From CBDFGK01 sp965247075 (lineage in GTDB: Bacteria > Pseudomonadota > Gammaproteobacteria > Pseudomonadales > Halieaceae), in assembly GCA_965247075.1 (NCBI GenBank), contig CBDFGK010000003.1, positions 1,736,001 to 1,800,000 of the forward strand: a stretch of 64,000 nucleotides of DNA, given 5' to 3'. This document shows positions 53,171-61,342 of this stretch, in pieces. Every line of letters starts with the position of its first letter. Within the stretch, counting starts at the first letter, position 1. The position numbers were made by a program, and so were the translations under genes. The notes below the pieces were generated by a model. That model ran no database searches. It was given only the letters and a program-made list of their open reading frames with translations, and was not told the DNA's origin.

Positions 53171-54254
53171 GGCTCTTCTCCGGTCTTGTGAGTGAAGATT
53201 AGGCCGCAACATAGAACATCGAGTCATTATCCGGTAGCGATGACTGCCTGATCTTGAGTTTGAAATACTCGGTATCCCTGATGCCTCTGGCGCGCTTGCG
53301 GATCATGCCGATACCGATGTTGCCGGCCTCGATCCTGGCGCTGGTGAGCTTGTGCTTCGCGTAATTGCAAATGCCCACACAGTGGTTTCTCAACGACTTT
53401 GCAAACTTCTTCAGGTAGAGCAGGGTCGATTGATCGGCTATCCGGCACCAGGCTTCCAGTCTCTCTTGCATCAGTTCGACAGTCTTTGATTCCCACAAGG
53501 CCTGAAGCTGTTCCTTCAGGATATACAGCCTCTATGTTTGCAGTGGTTTCTGCCGGAAGTTGCTTTGGAAATGCAGAGAACACATCAGCCGTTCGGCCTG
53601 TTTCCACCCCGATTAAATGCCCTTCGACCAGGTCGTAAATCACCGTCATGTAGTCGTGGCCCTTCGCCCTGGCCACCTCATCAACACCGAGGTACTTCAG
53701 GCCAGTCAGCAGTGTCGGATCGAGCGCCGGGAGACTTTCCTCCAGGTACGCCCTGTCGATCTTCTTCACCGTCTCCCAGCGTATCCCCAAATGCCTGGAG
53801 ACAGCCTGAATACTCATGTGGCGGCACAGGCCACTGATCATGCGACAGAAGCGACGGGTGAAACGCCATCCCGTGTCAACAAACTCACAGCTCTCTATCC
53901 GCCGTTCGTTCTTGCTGATACATACTTGGGCCAGCTCCATTTCAATCACGCAGGGATAGCCAAACAGCGGCACATCCCTGACCTGTCGGCGGACATACCG
54001 GTTGACCGTTCCCTGCTGCTCGGTAACGGGGTCTATGGCTTTTCTGCGCCTGTCCCGGCGGCAGCAAATGACGAGCTGTCTCTCCTCCTCGTCCAGTTTT
54101 ATCCGATTGACGCACTGCCCCTTGAGGCCCAAAATATCCCTCTGGATGTCGATTCCCATATACCTGTTCCATATAAAGTTGTGATGAGCCTTATATACCA
54201 ACAGATTACGTGGGGATCGGCATCCTTTTTCACTCATAGAAGCGGAGAAGAGCC
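53171..54254 (-). mobile_element. ISL3-family insertion sequence, internally deleted
   Basis: A 1084-bp element with terminal inverted repeats beginning GGCTCTTCTCCG at the left and ending with CGGAGAAGAGCC at the right. It is flanked by an 8-bp target duplication ATTTTGTC (53163-53170 and 54255-54262), the length typical for ISL3. The uninterrupted first barrel copy shows the single target (AATTTTGTCCTG). The transposase gene inside has lost part of its catalytic domain, so the copy cannot move by itself. Confidence 0.9.
53199..54159 (-). pseudogene. ISL3-family transposase, internal deletion
   Basis: The N-terminal part, starting at 54159 (MGIDIQRDILGLKG), contains the zinc-binding and HTH regions and the first DDE residue (LGVDEVARAKGHDY). 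After AETTANIEAV the reading shifts: the other frame goes on with LKEQLQALWESKTVEL and the usual C-terminus NYAKHKLTSARIEAGN and RARGIRDTEYFKLK. Compared with full-length ISL3 transposases, roughly 100-150 residues, including the second catalytic Asp, are missing at the junction near 53525. Confidence 0.88.
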
Positions 54255-55405
54255 ATTTTGTCCTGCCGCTGAGCGCAACCGGCGCAGGCGCAGCAGACGG
54301 CACCCAACTGACCCTGTGGGGGGCGGGCGACTACCGCGACCTGAAAGGTGCTGATGGGGTGCGTTGGAGTGGTGACCTGCTCGGCCTGCAACTGGGTCTG
54401 GATGCACACCTGAATGAGCGCACCATCCTGGGTGTGTCCGTCTCCAAAAGCCAGGTGGAACTGGGCTACACCAACCCCGGCCCGGCAGCCGGCGGCAACT
54501 ATGACCTGGATATGACCAGTGTTCATCCGTACCTGGGCTGGTCAGCAGGGAGCCTGGACTTCTGGGCAACCCTCGGCTACGGCGAGGGCGAACTGGAGAT
54601 CAGTGCAGACGGGGCGCAGACAGATACCCCCTCAAGCGACCTGAGCATGCAGACCCTGAGGCTGGGCACCAACGGTGTGTTGATGGCAACCGGCACCACC
54701 ACCCTGCTGCTCAAAACCGAGGCATTGAGTACCCAACTGGAAGTGGATGCAAGCGAAGAGATAACCGCAATCACTCAGCAAGCCCACCGAATGCGCATGA
54801 CCCTGGAAGCGATTCGCGGCCACAGCCTGAATAGTGGCGCACGATTGGAAACCAGCCTGGAAGCCGGCCTGCGCTATGACGGCGGCGACGGCGAGACCGG
54901 TGCCGGCGCGGAGTTGGGTGGCGGCCTGCGCTATGCGAGCGATAGCGGGGGCCTGGTGATAGAAGGCAGGGCACGGGCGCTGGTCGGCGGCAAGGGTGAT
55001 ACCGAGGAATGGGGACTCAGCGGGCTGATCACATACAACCCCGCAGCGAACGGGCGCGGCCTGTCATTCAGCCTGACACCCGGTTATGGAGTGACCGCCA
55101 GCGGTGTGGAACGACTCTGGCAGCAAGGGCTGGATGATGGCCTGGAGGCTCAGGGCGGTACTGATGGCAACAACTACACCCCAAACCTGGACCTCCGTTT
55201 GGATTACGGCATGGATGTCTCTGCAATGCCCGGCCTCGTAACGCCCTACAGTGAGTTCAGTTTCGGCGCCACCGGTGACACCTACCGCCTGGGCCTGCAG
55301 TGGCAGCGCAGCAAGTGGTTTGATCTGAAACTTGTCGCCGAGCGCGAAGCAGGCCAGATTACCGCTGACCACCGCATCTACATAGAGGGCGAGATAGTCT
55401 TCTAG

Positions 55406-55937
55406 TTGGCTCGTTCTACACGCCCTTTTGCCTGCGGGGTGTGGGCGTGAATAGGCGCGATGTCCAGGGTCTTGAGGGCGCAAAACGCAAAGTTAACAGC
55501 CGACTGGTCGCATCATCAATGAAGACAATCAAGGTGCAGCGCGGGCCTCGCCCTTCAAACCAGTCATGCGGTGAGCCATCAATCTGTACCGGCTCACCCA
55601 ACCGGGGCCGGCGTGGTCGACTCCGGTGGAATGCCTGCCGGCGAACCGTATCGCCAATAGCGTTGCCGGGACATCGTCCCCGGCGTTTAGAGGCCATCCC
55701 GGCAGCACCACAGGTTCGGTAGGCGCGGGTTAAACGTTTTACCTGTCGGATGCTCGGTTTTAGTCTCTGTGCCGCCTGCGCTTGCGTAAGCCGGCGACTG
55801 ATGATGGAGCGAATAACCGATACGCGGTCAAGCTCTGCATGGCTCAATGTGATGATCCCCTTTGTCATAACCCCTCCTGCAGTCAAAAGGGGACATTTTA
55901 GCTTTGGAGAAAGGGGACATTACAGCTTTGGGCTAAC
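55406..55937 (-). mobile_element. ISNCY-family insertion sequence remnant, copy 1
   Basis: The outer end (GCTTTGGGCTAAC, ending 55937) and a transposase gene fragment are present. The protein starts at 55868 (MTKGIITLSHAELDRVSVI), keeps the HTH part and the DDE segment VQIDGSPHDWFEGRGPR, but lacks about 50 residues between RRQA and RSRPRRPRLG. After LRFA it shifts to a frame reading HAHTPQAKGRVERAN, which stops exactly at the end of the second barrel gene. The other terminal repeat is missing. Clearly dead. Confidence 0.85.
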
Positions 55938-56010
55938 ACGATTTACCCGGTGCTGTCCCCCACGCTGAACAATGCGGTATACTGCACGGCAATGTTGCGT
56001 GGAGATAGCC

Positions 56011-56424
56011 ATGTCCCCTGAAATTCTGACCATCCTTGGTATGACAGCAACCCTCCTGATTGCCACTTGGACCATGAACCGCTCACTGCGGGCCGATCTG
56101 CGCGCAGACATGCTCCGGCTTGAAGACAGAGTGGATGCCCGCTTTGAAGCCGTGGATGTCCGCTTTGAAGCCTTTGAGCAAAAAGTGGATGCCCGCTTTG
56201 AAGCCTTTGAGCAAAAAGTGGATGCCCGCTTTGAAGCCTTTGAGCAAAAAGTGGATGCCCGCTTTGAAGCCTTTGAGCAAAAAGTGGATGCCCGCTTTGA
56301 TTCTGTGCATTCCGAAATCCACGGTCTGCGCGAAGCCCTGCACGGGCTTGACAAGCGCATGGCCCGACTCGAAGGGCTGATGCAGGGACTCAGGGAAGCC
56401 ATCGTCGCCCGCTCGGTGGCCTGA
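56011..56424 (+). CDS. Membrane-anchored coiled-coil repeat protein 2
   Basis: A 137-residue protein: a transmembrane helix in MSPEILTILGMTATLLIATW, a basic segment, then eleven-residue hendecad repeats KVDARFEAFEQ (four near-identical in a row) and a non-repetitive helical end (LREALHGLDKRMARLEGLM). Eleven-residue periodicity predicts a straight or right-handed coiled coil. The DNA unit is 33 bp. The ATG at 56011 is preferred over 55972 as the membrane helix begins there and GGAGA precedes it. Function unknown. Confidence 0.75.
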   Translation: MSPEILTILGMTATLLIATWTMNRSLRADLRADMLRLEDRVDARFEAVDVRFEAFEQKVDARFEAFEQKVDARFEAFEQKVDARFEAFEQKVDARFDSVHSEIHGLREALHGLDKRMARLEGLMQGLREAIVARSVA

Positions 56425-56458
56425 GTGCTTCGGTCTGTGGCCGCGTTGTCTCGGCGCG

Positions 56459-56599
56459 TCACGATGCAGCCCCGTCAAGGCCAATTTTGTTGAGGCCGCC
56501 ACAGGAACATGATATTGGCGCACGACCACGCATCACACCGATTGCCATACCGACAACCACGGCAACCAACAGTGCAAAGGATCGCACAGCTTCAATCAT
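56459..56599 (-). pseudogene. Truncated NqrM-like protein
   Basis: A 46-codon frame: a membrane helix (SFALLVAVVVGMAIGVM) followed by RAPISCSCGGLNKIGLDG, which matches the N-terminal half of NqrM, the factor that delivers iron during maturation of the Na+-translocating NADH:quinone reductase. The distal cysteines are missing, cut off where the coiled-coil unit's downstream sequence begins. I take it as a fragment carried along in the island. Confidence 0.5.
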
Positions 56600-56607
56600 T
56601 TCCTCAC

Positions 56608-56680
56608 TTCCCTGTTAGCCCAATGGTCGGCGCCTGCGCTTTTTCGGCTGATCGTTGGCTGAGGATTTACCCGGTGCTGT
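56608..56680. repeat. 73-bp repeat upstream of coiled-coil genes (also at 57184-57256)
   Basis: TTCCCTGTTAGCCCAATGG and the following segment up to CCCGGTGCTGTC recur at 57184-57256 with two substitutions. The last part (GATTTACCCGGTGCTGTC) is also found at 55940. In the first two places a coiled-coil gene follows. At the third, an ISNCY element begins directly after CTGT, so a third unit was disrupted there. Confidence 0.75.
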
Positions 56681-56734
56681 CCCCCACGCTGAACAATGCG
56701 GTATACTGCACGGCAATGTTGCGTGGAGATAGCC

Positions 56735-57070
56735 ATGTCCCCTGAAATTCTGACCATCCTTGGTATGACAGCGACCCTCCTGATTGCCACTTGGACCATG
56801 AACCGGTCACTGCGGGCCGATCTGCACCGCTTCGAAGATAAAGTGGATGCCCGCTTTGAGGCCTTTGAAGTAAAAGTGGATGCCCGCTTTGAAGCCGTGG
56901 ATGCCCGCTTTGAAGCCTTTGAGCAAAAAGTGGATACCCGCTTTGATTCTGTGCATTCCGAAATCCACGGTCTGCGCGAAGCCCAACACGGGCTTGATAA
57001 CCGCATGGCCCGCCTCGAAGGGCTGATGCAGGGACTCAGGGAAGCCATCGTCGCCCGCTCGGTGGCCTGA
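56735..57070 (+). CDS. Membrane-anchored coiled-coil repeat protein 3
   Basis: A 111-residue paralogue of the protein at 56011, identical in the transmembrane part (MSPEILTILGMTATLLIATW) and nearly so at the C-terminus, but with fewer and more varied repeats (RFEAFEVKVDARFEAVDAR). The 5' flank of about 110 bp is also identical, so a whole unit was duplicated. The difference in repeat number shows that the minisatellite is unstable. Confidence 0.75.
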   Translation: MSPEILTILGMTATLLIATWTMNRSLRADLHRFEDKVDARFEAFEVKVDARFEAVDARFEAFEQKVDTRFDSVHSEIHGLREAQHGLDNRMARLEGLMQGLREAIVARSVA

Positions 57071-57254
57071 GTGTGTCGGTCTGTGGCCGCGTTGTCTCGG
57101 CGCGTCAACAAGGCTTCCCGACACCGCCCAAAGCGGACAACTCATGTGCTCTAAAACCGGACATTTCTATTTGTTGCTAACGCTTCCCTGTTAGCCCAAT
57201 GGCCGGCGCCAGCGCTTTTTCGGCTGATCGTTGGCTGAGGATTTACCCGGTGCT

Positions 57255-58287
57255 GTCAACCCAAAGCTAAAATGTCCCCTTTTTTGCATTTATTAATCGT
57301 GAAACAGGCTTGGTCCAAGCACTGATTAGAGGTGTCGCCAAGGGTGATCTGGGGCCGGTTTCCAGGTGGATTGTTGCTGCCGGTGAAGTGCTTGCTCGAC
57401 GTGGTTGCGCACGGTCTTCTCATCGGCAAGCACAACGGCGGCCGGTCCTTGTTGGAAGATCCGATAAGCCAGTGCCTTGCCTTTGTGCAGTAGCGTCACC
57501 GCGCCGTTAAAGTCCTCGCAGACGGTAATGGTGGCACCGCGCAGACGATAGCCTTTGCCGTAGCCTTGCAGGGGGTATTCGGTGTTGTGAAACGCAATAG
57601 TCAGGTTCTTGGACAGTTTGCGCCTGTGCTGCAGGCACAGGATGAGGGTAAGCGCCTCGGCGCTGTGTAATACCTCACGATGGGCATTGTCGGGAGAGTG
57701 TGCGGTGACCGCAAAACGCAAGGCTAACAGCCGACTGGTCGCATCATCAATGAAGACAATCAAGGTGCAGCGCGGGCCTCGCCCTTCAAACCAGTCATGC
57801 GGTGAGCCATCAATCTGTACCAGTTCACCCAGCCGGGGCCGGCGGGGTCGACTCTGGTGGATTACCGCTTTTTTACGTTGTTTCCCCCGCCATAACCCAT
57901 CCTTGATCATCCACTTGCGCAGGGTCTCCACCGAGCAATGGCAAGCATGCAGTTCGGTGAGTTTCTCGTGGGCAAAGGTCGGCCCGAAGTCAATATAATG
58001 TGCCCTGATGATCGCCAATGCCTGCCGGCGAACCGCATCGCCAATAGCGTTGCCGGGGCATCGTCCCCGGCGTTTAGAGGCCATCCCGGCAGCACCACAG
58101 GTTCGGTAGGTTTTACCTGTCGGATGCTCAGTTTTAGTCTCTGTGCCGCCTGCGCTTGCGTAAGCCGGCGACTGATGATGGAGCGAATAACCGATATGCG
58201 GTCAAGCTCTGCATGGCTCAATGTGATGATCCCCTTTGTCATAACCCCTCCTGAAGTCAAAAGGGGACATTACAGCTTTGGGCTAAC
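57255..58287 (-). mobile_element. ISNCY-family insertion sequence, decayed copy 2
   Basis: About 1.03 kb with matching ends: left GTCAACCCAAAGCTAAAATG, right the complement of GTTAGCCCAAAGCTGTAATG. It lies between a copy of the 73-bp repeat and the rpsB leader. The transposase inside is frameshifted and deleted. Confidence 0.85.
57326..58242 (-). pseudogene. ISNCY-family transposase, frameshifted and internally deleted
   Basis: Starts at 58242 (MTKGIITLSHAELDRISVI). A 13-bp deletion relative to copy 1 after SIRQVK shifts the frame; the second frame then reads SKRRGRCPGNAIGDAV, FGPTFAHEKLTELH, VQIDGSPHDWFEGRG (first catalytic Asp) and ATSRLLALRFA. There an internal deletion joins directly to VTAHSPDNAHREV, losing the middle of the rve-type core with the remaining acidic residues. 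The C-terminus up to 57326 is present. Confidence 0.85.
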
Positions 58288-58498
58288 AATATTGCTAAAA
58301 AACAGTGCCTTAGGCTTCCAGTTGTGTTATAAAGCGCGCCTCTCACGAGGACTGGAATAACCCGGTTCACGGAGAATAACGACACACACGTGCCGTCACG
58401 TGGTTCAGGGTGCCCGGTTTTGCGATTGTTATTTACCGCACAACGGGGTTTGAATTATGGGGTACGTGGACGACTAACCCGATACAAAAGGTAATACT
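58288..58498 (+). promoter_or_regulatory. Promoter and leader of rpsB
   Basis: About 210 bp between the IS end and rpsB. A TTATAA hexamer near 58326 is a possible -10 element. The following leader contains related segments (CACGTGCCGTCACGTGG, then GGGTACGTGGACG) and inverted parts that may fold. In enterobacteria and other gammaproteobacteria the rpsB leader binds S2 for autogenous control, so a similar role is likely. The IS ends only about 40 bp before the putative -10. Confidence 0.5.
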
Positions 58499-59359
58499 AT
58501 GACGCAGGTAAGCATGCGTGAGTTGCTCCAGGCAGGAGTTCACTTTGGACACCAGACCCGGTACTGGAACCCTAAAATGGGTCAGTACATCTTCGGTGCC
58601 CGCAACAGGATTCACATCATTAACCTGGAGCATACCGTTCCAGCTTTCAACAAAGCCCTGACCCTGGTTAAGAGCCTGGCATCGAACAGGAACAAGGTTC
58701 TGTTCGTTGGCACCAAGCGTGCTGCCGGCAAGGTCATCAAGGAGCAAGCGGAACGTGCCGGCATGCCTTATGTCAGCCATCGTTGGCTGGGTGGTATGTT
58801 GACCAACTACAAGACCATTCGTGCTTCCATCAAGCGCTTGCGTGAGCTTGAGGCCCAGATGGCCGATGGCACCTTTGACAGACTGACCAAGAAAGAAGCT
58901 TTGATGCGTACTCGAACTATGGAGAAGCTCGAGCGCAGCATTGGCGGTATCAAGGAAATGGGCGGACTGCCCGACGCACTGTTTGTGGTTGATGTTGACC
59001 ACGAGCGTATTGCGGTTACCGAAGCTAACAAGCTGGGTATTCCTGTTATCGGCATCGTTGACACCAACAGCAATCCCGATGGTATCGATTACATCATTCC
59101 CGGCAATGACGACGCCATTCGCGCGGTTAAGCTGTATGTCAGCAGCGTTGCTGATGCATGCCTGGCAGGTCGCGCGGAGTCTGGCGAAGCTGCGATAGCA
59201 CGTGATGAGTTTGTGGAAGTTGCCGCTGAGGAAGTAGCAGCGGAACCAGTGGCAGAAGTGGTGGCGGAGCAGGCGCCTGAAGTTGAAGCTGCGCCTGAAG
59301 TCGAAGCTGCGCCTGAAGTCGAAGCTGCTGCTGAAACCGCCGAGAAAACTGAGGGTTAA
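58499..59359 (+). CDS. rpsB: 30S ribosomal protein S2
   Basis: A 286-residue S2. The core is standard: SMRELLQAGVHFGHQTRYWN, FVGTKRAAGKVI, HRWLGGMLTNYKT and IPVIGIVDTNSNPD. Beyond about residue 240 it carries an unusual acidic tail in which APEVEA-type hexapeptides repeat (18-bp DNA unit). Most S2 proteins end near 240-250 residues. Confidence 0.97.
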   Translation: MTQVSMRELLQAGVHFGHQTRYWNPKMGQYIFGARNRIHIINLEHTVPAFNKALTLVKSLASNRNKVLFVGTKRAAGKVIKEQAERAGMPYVSHRWLGGMLTNYKTIRASIKRLRELEAQMADGTFDRLTKKEALMRTRTMEKLERSIGGIKEMGGLPDALFVVDVDHERIAVTEANKLGIPVIGIVDTNSNPDGIDYIIPGNDDAIRAVKLYVSSVADACLAGRAESGEAAIARDEFVEVAAEEVAAEPVAEVVAEQAPEVEAAPEVEAAPEVEAAAETAEKTEG

Positions 59360-59369
59360 AGCCCGCACG

Positions 59370-59429
59370 GGGGAAGCACCGCTTCCCCTTCTGAATCAAC
59401 TAAATATGTCTATTCCCCTAGTGGGGGAA
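59370..59429 (+). terminator. Two hairpins between rpsB and tsf
   Basis: The first has perfect 8-bp arms GGGGAAGC/GCTTCCCC with a 3-base loop (59370-59388) followed by TTCTG. The second has arms ATTCCCC/GGGGAAT (about 59411-59429) and is followed by the tsf ribosome site ACGGAGGAA. Neither has a long T-run, so they are better seen as attenuators or processing sites that reduce read-through from rpsB into tsf. Confidence 0.55.
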
Positions 59430-59445
59430 TTACGGAGGAATTCCA

Positions 59446-60303
59446 ATGTCTGTAGCACTGGTCAAGGAACTGCGTGAGCGCACCGGTCTCGGTCTAATGG
59501 AGTGCAGGAAAGCACTCGCGGTCGCCGATAACGACGTCGAAAAAGCTATTGAAGAGCTGCGTAAGTCCAGCGGTATGAAAGCTGCCAAGAAAGCGGGCCG
59601 TACCGCCGCTGATGGTGTGATCGCTGTGCGACTTGCTGAAGATGGCAGCTATGGCGTGATGCTTGAAGTTAACAGTGAAACCGATTTCGCCGCGCGTGAC
59701 GACGGCTTTCTGGGCTTTGTTGGCACTGTTGTAGATGCTGCGTATGACAGCAAGCAGATAGATGTCGCCGCCCTGATGGCGGGCGAGTTGGAGTCAGCAC
59801 GCGAGGCGCTGGTGCAAAAAATTGGTGAAAACATCGGTGTACGCCGCATTGCTGCGTCGAGCGCCGACGACGGTGTGGTAGGCAGTTATGTACATGGTAA
59901 CAAGCGCATTGGTGTGCTGGTGCGACTGAAAGGTGGTGACGCCGAATTGGCCAGGGATGTGGCCATGCACGTGGCGGCGGTTAACCCTCAGGTCGTGTCT
60001 GCCGATGATATGCCGGCAGACATAGTAGCCAGGGAAAAGGAAATCTATACTGCCCAGGCGCAGGAAAGCGGCAAGCCTGCTGAAATCATTGAGAAAATGA
60101 TCGGTGGGCGCATCAACAAGTTTCTCGCTGAAAATAGTCTGCTTGATCAAGCGTTTGTTAAAGTTCCCGATCAAACGGTAGGCAAGCTGGTTAGTGCCGC
60201 CGGCGCTGAAGTGCTCTCCTTTACCCGCTATGAAGTTGGTGAAGGTATCGAAGTGGAGGATATGGACTTTGCCGCAGAGGTGGCAGCCCAGCTCAACGGC
60301 TGA
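59446..60303 (+). CDS. tsf: Elongation factor Ts
   Basis: A 285-residue guanine-nucleotide exchange factor for EF-Tu. The N-terminal UBA-like domain reads VKELRERTGLGLMECRKAL; EVNSETDFAARDDGF contains the TDF motif that contacts EF-Tu. The rest covers both core domains to the C-terminal module. A strong site (GGAGGAA) precedes the ATG. Confidence 0.97.
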   Translation: MSVALVKELRERTGLGLMECRKALAVADNDVEKAIEELRKSSGMKAAKKAGRTAADGVIAVRLAEDGSYGVMLEVNSETDFAARDDGFLGFVGTVVDAAYDSKQIDVAALMAGELESAREALVQKIGENIGVRRIAASSADDGVVGSYVHGNKRIGVLVRLKGGDAELARDVAMHVAAVNPQVVSADDMPADIVAREKEIYTAQAQESGKPAEIIEKMIGGRINKFLAENSLLDQAFVKVPDQTVGKLVSAAGAEVLSFTRYEVGEGIEVEDMDFAAEVAAQLNG

Positions 60304-60325
60304 TCAGCCGGAACAAAAAAGTGAT

Positions 60326-60351
60326 GGGGTCAGAGTCCAGACTCTGACCCC
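60326..60351. repeat. Short REP-like palindrome
   Basis: GGGGTCAGAGT, CCAG, ACTCTGACCCC: two 11-bp arms with the same core as the palindrome at 22464. It lies between tsf and an inserted accessory gene and may also serve as a terminator for tsf. Confidence 0.75.
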
Positions 60352-60427
60352 TACCGCCAGGGAAGATTGGACCGGCCATTCCACGACAGGTAACATACGA
60401 TCACAGTATTAAAGCCAGGAATTAACT

Positions 60428-61279
60428 ATGTCAGTAACTGTTGGGAAAACTTTATCCATTAGAGAATCTGGATTTGATGAATATTGGTTACAAGATCAAA
60501 TATTTGATAACCCGAGTTGCCTTAATCTTGGTGAACTTGAGGGCGTAGAAAAAGAAAAGAGGCAATCGTCTGGTGGTCGCTTGGATATCCTCCTAAAAAA
60601 TTCTGACGATGACTCAATGTATGAAGTTGAAGTTATGCTTGGAGAAACGGATGAATCACATATTATTCGTACTATTGAATACTGGGATAATGAACGTAGA
60701 AGGTGGCCTCAAAGGCAGCACTATGCTGTCATTATCGCCGAAAAAGTAACCCGTCGTTTTTTTAATGTAATTCAGTTGCTCAGCCAAACAATCCCCATAA
60801 TTGCTATCCAGGCAAATATCATTGAAGCTGCTGGCCAAAAAATTCTTAATTTCGTTACAGTTTTAGACACCTATGAAGAAATTGATGATGGAACAACAAT
60901 ACTGAATGAAAGAGCGGATGCAGCATTCTGGAAAAAGAAGGCTCCGTGGGTTATTGAGAGCATGGATTATCTGGAAGGGATATTCCGTGAAAAAAATAGT
61001 GAAGTTACAAGAAACCATGCGCGGGGCTATATTTCACTATCATGTTTTGGTAAAAACAGGTTATGGCTTCAGAAACGAAGTGGTAATAAAATCTATTTTA
61101 AATTTAACCACCCAGAAACTGTTAAAGACGAAATTTCTGAACTCCTGGATAACGAAAGTATTTCATTTGTACAAAAGAAGGGGCGATCCACAAGATTAAC
61201 AACATCATTAAAGGAAATACAAAATCACCAAGAGGTATTCCATAAAATTTTTGATGTTTTAATAGAGTCATGGAGATAG
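60428..61279 (+). CDS. Putative PD-(D/E)XK-fold protein, accessory gene between tsf and pyrH
   Basis: A 283-residue protein. SGGRLDILLKNSDDDSMYEVEVMLG has the nuclease-fold layout of D53 and an E66-x-E68 pair in place of E-x-K; conserved TDESHIIRTIEYWDNERRR follows. I recall this segment from an uncharacterised family of accessory proteins, sometimes fused to other defence-type domains. The C-terminal 100 residues (GNKIYFKFNHPE) look like a DNA- or protein-binding domain. The AT-rich composition, the REP palindrome before it and its place inside a conserved ribosomal/translation operon indicate insertion by transfer. Confidence 0.7.
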   Translation: MSVTVGKTLSIRESGFDEYWLQDQIFDNPSCLNLGELEGVEKEKRQSSGGRLDILLKNSDDDSMYEVEVMLGETDESHIIRTIEYWDNERRRWPQRQHYAVIIAEKVTRRFFNVIQLLSQTIPIIAIQANIIEAAGQKILNFVTVLDTYEEIDDGTTILNERADAAFWKKKAPWVIESMDYLEGIFREKNSEVTRNHARGYISLSCFGKNRLWLQKRSGNKIYFKFNHPETVKDEISELLDNESISFVQKKGRSTRLTTSLKEIQNHQEVFHKIFDVLIESWR

Positions 61280-61342
61280 CCACTCCACACAAAGCTACCG
61301 GTGACATAGGCGTTCGCCAACATAATCACAAGGAAATGCCAG

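Larger units (their letters stand above)
52985..55405 (+). pseudogene. Second autotransporter beta-barrel copy, interrupted by an ISL3-family element
   Basis: From ATAGCGGACCGGAATGTCAG (52985) on, this region repeats 50856-52187 almost base for base: linker, barrel start LTLWGAGDYRDL, and the end IYIEGEIVF. It lacks a start codon and passenger. An insertion at 53171-54254 splits it; the insertion plus its 8-bp duplication is 1092 bp, a multiple of three, but stops occur inside. The longest intact part (54359-55405) is a 348-codon barrel. Differences to copy 1 are scattered, for example SKSQVELGYTNPGP here versus SGSKVELDYTNPSA. It could be a silent donor for gene conversion. Confidence 0.85.
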
